From Chrysoperla carnea (lineage: Eukaryota; Arthropoda; Insecta; Neuroptera; Chrysopidae): DNA of 64,000 nucleotides. The stretch is taken from contig NC_058341.1 in the NCBI RefSeq assembly GCF_905475395.1, forward strand, positions 32,193,501 to 32,257,500, written 5' to 3'. The stretch's first letter is position 1, and every line of letters begins with the position of its first letter. The notes below the pieces were generated by a model. The model ran no database searches. It was not told the origin of the DNA and worked only from the letters and a program-made list of their open reading frames with translations. The position numbers and the translations under genes are program-made. Of the stretch, positions 57,285 through 64,000 are shown piece after piece.

Positions 57285-59831
57285 ATGATTTATGTATTAT
57301 TGGTGTTATTAATTTCATGTTTTGATAGTTATGTGAATGCATATTGTGCAATTAATGTTCCAACAATTGATTGCGATTCCACATCAACTCTTAGTGAAAT
57401 CAATAATTTATTGCCTACAATACGGGTAAATACAAAATTTTAATTTTTTAACATACATTGTTACACGAAGACTTTGTTGAAGAAGTAAAAGAAACTGATT
57501 TATAAAACTTAGTGTTGGTATGAGCGCCTTAAGCTAATGAGAAGGAGCTTTCGATTTAAAAAAATTCAGCTCGATACTCTTTTTGACAAACAAAATGAAC
57601 TAATTAGATAATTTTATAAACACCTATATCAAAATTTGATTTGTAGCATCAATATTCCTGAGTGTTATAAACTAAGGACTATACTTAATATACTCTGATA
57701 TATATCATATATAGGGTTTAAAAAATGATTTGTTTTAAATATATTCTTAGACTTGAATAGACCAAATAATTTAGTCGAACTATTTGATAAACTTTTAATA
57801 ACTTCATCGATTTTCGTGTCATAAGTTGATTAGCGTTTGCGGAAAGGTGGGCCAGTTTTGCATGTTAGAAAAATAATTTCTACAAAAGGTAGCTTAGAAC
57901 AGATTTTTGAAGTACATATTTTTGATTTTTGATTTTAGGCTGCAATAACAGAATTAAATTATGCTGGAACCAAAGACACAAAACTTACTACGGAATCATT
58001 TAAATTACCTGAATTACAAGCATTAATCATTCACGATACAAATATTCAAGAAATTCAAGAAGAAGCCTTTGCAAACTTAGATTTTTTAATACATTTAACA
58101 TTAGAAGAAAATAAACTTTATTCTGAAATTCAACCAAAAACTTTTATTGGCTTAGTCCAATTAACAGAATTAACAATTACTAAATGTCCAGTAGAAGTAA
58201 TTAAAAAAGATACCTTTCAAGGTCTTGCAGATTTGGAAACATTAAATCTACAAGATAATCAAATACGTGTTTTAGAAGTCGACGCATTGGCCTCATTACA
58301 AAACTTAAAACGTTTAAAATTGAATGATAATCAAATTAAAGAGTTACCTATGGAAATTTTTCTTTATAAAACACCAAAACTGGCGTATTTAGATTTACAT
58401 AACAATAAAATCGGGAAAATTTCTCAAGAAGATTTTATAACAAATCAAAAAACAAAAATAGTTTATGGAGCAAGATTCATGCAAAGATTATCAACAATTG
58501 AAACAATTATTTTGGCTGGTAATCCAAATTTTCTATTACAACCCAATAATTTTGAAATAGAAAGCCTAGTCGAACTAGATTTGTCTTATATGGGTCTAAC
58601 GATAATTCCACAAAGCCACGTATTTGGCTCCAAACTGGAGCATTTAAAATTAGATCTGAATAATTTAACAAAGTTAACAAATGGTGTTTTTGACAATTTA
58701 ATTAATTTAAAAAGTTTATCGATTAAACATAATTTAATTAACTCAATAGATGAAAATTGTTTTAGTAATATGACTGAGTTAACGGATTTAGATTTATCTG
58801 AAAATCAAATTAACGAATTATCAAAAATGTTTTTTAAAAATTTAACAAAATTAGAAAATTTAAATTTATATAAAAATCATATAAAATTATTAAAATTCGA
58901 TGATTTTGAATATTTAAAAAATCTTAAAACATTAAATGCCAAAGATAATAAAATAATATATTTATTACACGGAACATTTAACAATTTAAAATATTTAAAA
59001 TCATTGTTAATCACCGGAAATGAGATTGTTATGATTCAGCCAAAAACTTTTGCAAATTTATTTAGCTTAACTACCCTCGATTTGAGTAAAAATAAGTTGC
59101 AAACAATCGATAAAGGTGTTTTTGATGCACGAAATAAAGATAATTATTCAAAACTGACATTGGTAGTAATAAATTACAATGTTCTAACACGATTAGGGAA
59201 TGATAGTTTTCTACCATTAACTCGAGTTACACATCTTGATTTGCGTTCAAATAAAATAATGGAAATTGAAGTGGGCGCTTTTCGTACAATGGAAATGGTA
59301 GAAATAATTAGTTTACGATTTAATTTATTAGAAACTATACCAAATGGATTATTTACGAATTTAGCAAATTTAGAGGAAATTGATTTGTATGGAAATCGAT
59401 TAAAAATATTACCAGATTATATATTTTCAAATTTACAATCTGTAAAATCTATTAATTTAAATTATAATAATTTAAATTATTTATCTCCGCTTGCGTTAAA
59501 AGATAGTTCCGTTAGGGATTTAACAATATATTTTAATAATGTAACATTTATTGAAGATGAGTTTTTTATAAATTCCCAATTGAAACGTTTCGTATTTTAC
59601 AAGAATCCAATCCAATGTAAATGTTATTTTGAATTATTGAATATATTACAAGAATTGAATATTTTTCAAGGGTTTCATGCACAATCAAAAACTGGTGACA
59701 TACCAGTGTGCACAAATACAAATTTAGATACTTGCGTTAAAGATCCAAATTTAAATTTAGATATTTTTAAATTCTATTTTCATATGATTAAAATTACACC
59801 AAAACGATGTATTGATCCAGATCTTTGTTAA
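57285..59831 (+). CDS. Secreted leucine-rich-repeat protein
   Basis: Two exons, 57285-57425 and 57939-59831, join in frame 0 and give 677 residues. The frame stays open from the acceptor TTTTGATTTTAG at 57938 to the TAA, so the start is taken from the upstream exon with its signal peptide (about residues 1-19, ending VNA). Cys21 and Cys30 form a small N-terminal cap. The bulk is about 19 tandem 24-residue leucine-rich repeats of the extracellular type (LxxLxLxxNxL, e.g. LETLNLQDNQIRVL, LTTLDLSKNKLQTI). A C-terminal cap with NPIQCKC and later cysteines closes the solenoid, and the protein ends RCIDPDLC with no membrane segment or lipid-anchor tail. Family members bind proteins or glycans outside the cell in development or immunity; the ligand cannot be read here. 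The intron contains repeat R1. Isoleucine, asparagine and lysine dominate, in line with AT pressure. Confidence 0.93.
57560..57715 (+). repeat. Dispersed repeat R1, copy D, in the LRR intron
   Basis: It keeps TTCAGCTCGATA, AACTAATTAGATAATTTTAT, AACACCTATATCAAAATTTG, GTAGCATCAATATT and ATATATCATATATA, but the GACA tract is gone. It is the most diverged copy, so it is likely an old insertion. Confidence 0.6.
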
Positions 59832-59955
59832 CAATATTAGCTACAGGTTATTTCATTATGATAAGAAATAGAAATATGGTGAAAGCGTTGTAAATATAAA
59901 TTTGGTATTTGCTTCCCGTCGCTTCCACCATAATATAAAATACGTACAAAATAGT

Positions 59956-59961
59956 AATAAA
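59956..59961 (+). terminator. Likely poly(A) signal of the LRR gene
   Basis: AATAAA lies about 125 bases after the stop codon; another candidate follows near 59973. Confidence 0.45.
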
Positions 59962-60944
59962 ATAATTTTTCAAAATAAAAAATATTTTTGTGATTTTTCT
60001 CCAGGCGCTTAGTTTTCGAAATAAAAACTCTTGCAAAACTTGCAAAATGCCATATTCAATTTTAAGAATAATTTGTTATTTTTTTTTCAATCTCGGAGGG
60101 AATTCGTTTAGCTAACGCAGCTCCAGTGCTACGAAATTTTTTGTTTGAAATTCAATATCGTATTTTTTTAAATTTTTATCGAATTGCTAGATCTTTCCAA
60201 TATCGAATTTGAAGTTGGTGATGAATTTTAATTAAACTAGAAAATTTGTTCTTATTTGATCCAAATAAGTTAAAAAATAATTTTAGTCGGAATTTTCGAC
60301 TTTTATTCAATGACGTAGGTACTAAAATGATTTGACATTGGTGAATAGATTCCCTTGAATGAAATAAAAATCGATGAAAAATTGAATTACTAATTTTTTG
60401 CATGACAATAATACATTTTTTCGTTATTTTCCAAATAGGTATTTTAAAGATTTAGGTTTATAAAATTTGTTTTGTAAATTCAAATACAAATTTTTTGAAT
60501 AAAAGATTGTTTATTATATGATGTGATTTGTTATTTAATAAACATCCACAAATCATTTAATATATATTTGGCGATTTTCAGCTAGGGGCCAACCTAGACA
60601 GGAATGGACAGACCCATATCTACTATTTTATACAGTGTTTGTAGACTGTAGGTAATTAAGCAATTACATTGAAGGCAATTGCGGCATCCCATAGAAAATT
60701 TTTTGTTATTTGTTTTATGAAGAAATAGTTATTCTTGATAAAAACTGTGCAAGGCCGAGGTTTTCGTATGCGAGGTTTGTTATAAAATGTTTTTAAATGT
60801 AAAGTACCTTTATTTTTTTATACACTAATAGCGATATTTATTGATCACAATTGAAAAATACGGTCAGATATCGAATATTATTCATGTATCATGAAAAACA
60901 TATTTTTGTTTGTATACTACCTCTTGTTTATCAGTCGATTTTTC

Positions 60945-61110
60945 TCATTAACGAACTTGACCTTTTAAATAGCAAAACCCATCTTGATACCAAATTTTAT
61001 TCAAATCAGACTTAAATTGCGACCGCTCGGACACATAAACGTATAGATAGATATACATACATACACATATATAGAAATTTTAACGATGGTCATTTTTGAC
61101 ATCTATTAGG
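60945..61110 (+). repeat. Unclassified insect repeat tail
   Basis: AACGAACTTGACC, then CCATCTTGATACCAAATTTTA, TCAAATCAGACTTAAATTGC, GACCGCTCGGACACATAAAC and an ATACATACATACACA tract follow the same logic as other insect retroelement tails (conserved sentence, then short tandem tract). Confidence 0.4.
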
Positions 61111-62092
61111 TAGGATCGATGAACATTTAAAGAAATTTTTTCAAAATTCATCATCATATGGTGTGTGCTAAATTGGACATATTGTATATAGACAAACACT
61201 CCGTTTTCCCAAACCTTGGCATCAATGTCCTGGGATTTGCCAAATTATTTCTTAAACAAATGTTACCTACAAAATCAAAAGTATAACCGACCTTGACGAT
61301 CCTCCCATCTATAATCTAGGTTATTTTAAACTATAATTATTAAAAATTTTTTAGTACGTGAAATGTTTTTATAAGTGATTTCCCATTCAAGGCACGTAAC
61401 TTTCTTATTAAACGATTTGATTTGTTCAAAAATTAACATAATGCTGTGCTACTGAATCGTAACATTGTGTGACGTACACCAAGCAGACATAATGCGACGA
61501 ATATAATCACAAAAGTAAATACTAAAAAAAAAAATGAGATACAACTTTTTTATACAAAATTTAAGAATTTTTTAAGAAAATCGAAATAAAATCTAGTTAT
61601 GAAAGTAATAACATGCAATTATTGTTAAATATGGATAAACATCTCGTTTTATTGAATTGTGTAAAGTCGTTGAAAACATAAAATAAATTATGGATGCACT
61701 GTATTCGAAAATTCTTCAGATTATAGAATCTGTACCCGTAAATGATCGGAATAAATCCAAATATGTTATTTTCACGAAAACTTTGTTTTATATTAATTTT
61801 TTCTGAAAAAAGAAAATTTATCCGTTTCGAAATGTTAGCTTCACAGTGCACAAATTCAAAACCGATGAAATTGATGTACTAACAACATCAATCAGAGGTC
61901 TTAAGCACACCTTAAATCTCGAATAGTTTATCGACATTTCTTGCAATTAAATACGGTGAAAATTTTTGTAAATGTCAGCATATTTCTAAATTGTCAAATG
62001 GTTTTTATCAGATACAGCTTTAATGTTCCTACTTTGTAACTAGCTGGCATTATACCTTTTAAGGGCTCGCGGCTCCCTTATATTTCAATATT

Positions 62093-62503
62093 CCGCGGGG
62101 CAGCACCCTTTTTATTAAATATTCAATACCTACTTGAAACTTCGTGAGTGGATACCCTTTGGCGAGTCTACCAAAGTTTCTGACTTTTTTCGAAAAAGCT
62201 GCATGTTTTCGGATGTTCTAGGTGGTAGAAAAGCTCATCGGTGCAGTATTTTTCTCGGGTAAAGTATTTTATTGTTTTAATAATTATTCATGTTATCAAG
62301 TAGTCATAGTGACCGACAAATTCATTACTGCGTTTTTTCAGGTCGATAAATTAAATATGACGTTATTTAGTATGCTCATTTTAAAACGCTACACTTTTGA
62401 AAAAAGTCGTAGAGAAAAAGGTTGGTAGACTCACCAAAAAGAAGCCACTCATGAAGTTACAAGTATATATAAATCTTTTTACAAAAAGAATGCTGTCCCG
62501 CGG
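62093..62503. mobile_element. Foldback element with arms of about 105 bp
   Basis: The left end CCGCGGGGCAGCACCCTTTT pairs with a right end ending AAAAAGAATGCTGTCCCGCGG. Inward, CTTGAAACTTCGTGAGTGG pairs with CCACTCATGAAGTTACAAG and TTGGCGAGTCTACCAA with TTGGTAGACTCACCAA. A single related arm is at 49826-49910. A 68-codon open frame between the arms is not convincing as a gene. Confidence 0.75.
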
Positions 62504-62667
62504 ACTATAAAACAAAGTTTGGTAATGAATATTTCTATCGATTTATAAATAACTTCTTATACGATCATATGATTTACATGATTTTATTGGCATCGAGAAA
62601 TAAAATCTTTTTGCAAAAAATAGAATCTACTCCAAAGAAAAGCACAAATAATTAAAAAATAATTTTA

Positions 62668-62812
62668 AAGTAAATACTCCAATCAATCAATCTTGTGAGC
62701 AATTGCGCTTTGAAGTCATCGCCAATGAATCTATTTTTAGGTCGGATGATATGGTTAGCGTCGATTTCAAAGCTAGTAGTTGAAAAGGAAATTATTGATT
62801 GGAGTATTTACT
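62668..62812. mobile_element. Small foldback unit
   Basis: AAGTAAATACTCCAATCAAT on the left pairs with ATTGATTGGAGTATTTACTT on the right, and a second pairing block lies further in (GCTTTGAAG and TTTCAAAGC). Total length is about 145 bases. A related single arm is at 3268-3312. Confidence 0.65.
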
Positions 62813-63004
62813 TATATTTTAGTTTGTAGCGGACGCATCTTTCCGTTGGCTATTAATTATTCAATAATTAATGGACGAGGAAGGCTGTGACGATGCATTT
62901 ACCATAACGACATAATTTGTATAAATATTCATTCGATTAATAAATTCTTAACTTTGAAGTCAGATTTATTATTTGCGCGTCTTTCAGGAGAAGGTACAAG
63001 TGAA

Positions 63005-63190
63005 GATTTCATAAGACGTATTAGTACATATTTAAAAACTACTGTACCGATTTGGATGAAATAGTTATAGGACTACCTGGGTATTCTTTCAAACAAAGAT
63101 AAAATTTTCAAAATCGATTCGCGATTATCGATGAACATACATAAAAAAAACATAGAAACTACTCCTTTTTTGATGTCGGTTAAAAATAAA
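63005..63190 (+). repeat. Unclassified insect repeat
   Basis: TACTGTACCGATTTGGATGA, CAAAATCGATTCGCGATTAT and ACTACTCCTTTTTTGATGTC followed by GGTTAAAA resemble a widespread type of insect interspersed repeat. No coding frame. Confidence 0.4.
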
Positions 63191-64000
63191 AATAAACTTC
63201 TGTGAGCGCTATAATCCTATCCATGATTTGCTATTAGGGATACGAATTAATAATCGGTGTTTTTGAAACATCAATATCTTTATATTAACATAGGGCTGCC
63301 AATTAAAATATAGCATGTAAATATTTTCTTGAAACTAAAGAAAATATTCACTCATATTATCAGGTTATGAATTTTCTTGCAACTAGTACTTTATTTTACT
63401 ATGTAGATACAGTGTTTATTTAAATGAACATAAATTACAGGAACTACATGGGTAATATACCTATCGAAAATTCTTTTCTATCTTTCACTTCCATTTTTTC
63501 GATTGGCTTCAAAATGCTTCTAAAAGGCTGAGATTTGGTGTATTTCCATGAAAAGTTTATACTATTTCACAACCTTCAAATAAAAACTTACATACTTTTT
63601 AGCTCCCTTAGCAGCAGGAGATGGAGGACAATGTTTTCATTTCATGGGCTACTTTATTAGCCCGTGTATAAACAGTGATTCGATAAAGTTATTTACTTTT
63701 TATTAATATTATATTAATTTATTTTTTTAATTATCTCGCAAACTAGGCCTCAGATCCAAATTGGTAAATAACTTTGCCCTTCGTCTTTATGAGGTTATTC
63801 TGCAGGCCAACGATCTGTAGTCAGTAACAAAACACCCTATATAATAAAATAATTTTTCTAATAATAATTATTCGTACACGTGTACAACTATCCCGTACCC
63901 CAACTCATTCTAATTAAAATTACATTACACAAATGTTTTCTGTCACTTAACAACGATATTCGATTCGACCTTCTCATAATAATATCACAAACAGAAAGTT

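Larger units (their letters stand above)
59832..64000. other. Intergenic sequence with repeats, no gene seen
   Basis: After the LRR 3' end there is no supported gene. The stretch holds a decayed MITE relative (60632-60790), two LINE-like or unclassified insect repeats (60945-61110 and 63005-63190) and two foldback units (62093-62503 and 62668-62812). Open frames up to 84 codons are chance or arise from the foldbacks. Confidence 0.6.

Overview
This window looks like nuclear DNA from an insect or close arthropod relative. The evidence is spliced genes with GT-AG introns, strong AT-richness, AATAAA poly(A) signals, and many short dispersed and inverted repeats of DNA-transposon and retroelement type. 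The order or species cannot be fixed from the sequence. No operons, Shine-Dalgarno sites or CRISPR arrays are present, and almost all short open frames are chance.

Layout. Positions 1-8.9 kb hold only dispersed repeats plus a 997-bp deleted hAT transposon (7483-8479) with an exact 8-bp target duplication. Positions 9.1-22.8 kb hold a head-to-tail array of four secreted group III (bee-venom-type) phospholipase A2 genes, all on the + strand. Copies 1-3 have six exons and copy 4 has five, with matching intron positions and phases. All four keep the calcium-loop motif WCG.G, the catalytic Cys-Cys-x-x-His-Asp block and ten conserved cysteines. Each carries a long N-terminal extension between signal peptide and enzyme. 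In copies 1 and 2 that extension holds 11-residue amphipathic repeats, which are remodelled in copies 3 and 4. Copies 1-3 also share a conserved block upstream of the TATA box; copy 4 does not.

Positions 22.8-57.2 kb are gene-poor. They contain foldback elements, MITEs, direct repeats, a tRNA-derived SINE and LINE-like tails. One short GC-rich island on the - strand (40853-41005) looks like the last coding exon of a long-intron gene whose other exons lie outside what I can recognise. Positions 57.2-59.9 kb hold a two-exon gene for a 677-residue secreted leucine-rich-repeat protein on the + strand. The remainder, to 64 kb, is repeats and unexplained AT-rich sequence.

The phospholipases would act outside the cell, or in saliva, gut, haemolymph or venom, on phospholipid surfaces. 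The LRR protein would be an extracellular binding protein. Nothing in the sequence ties the two together functionally.
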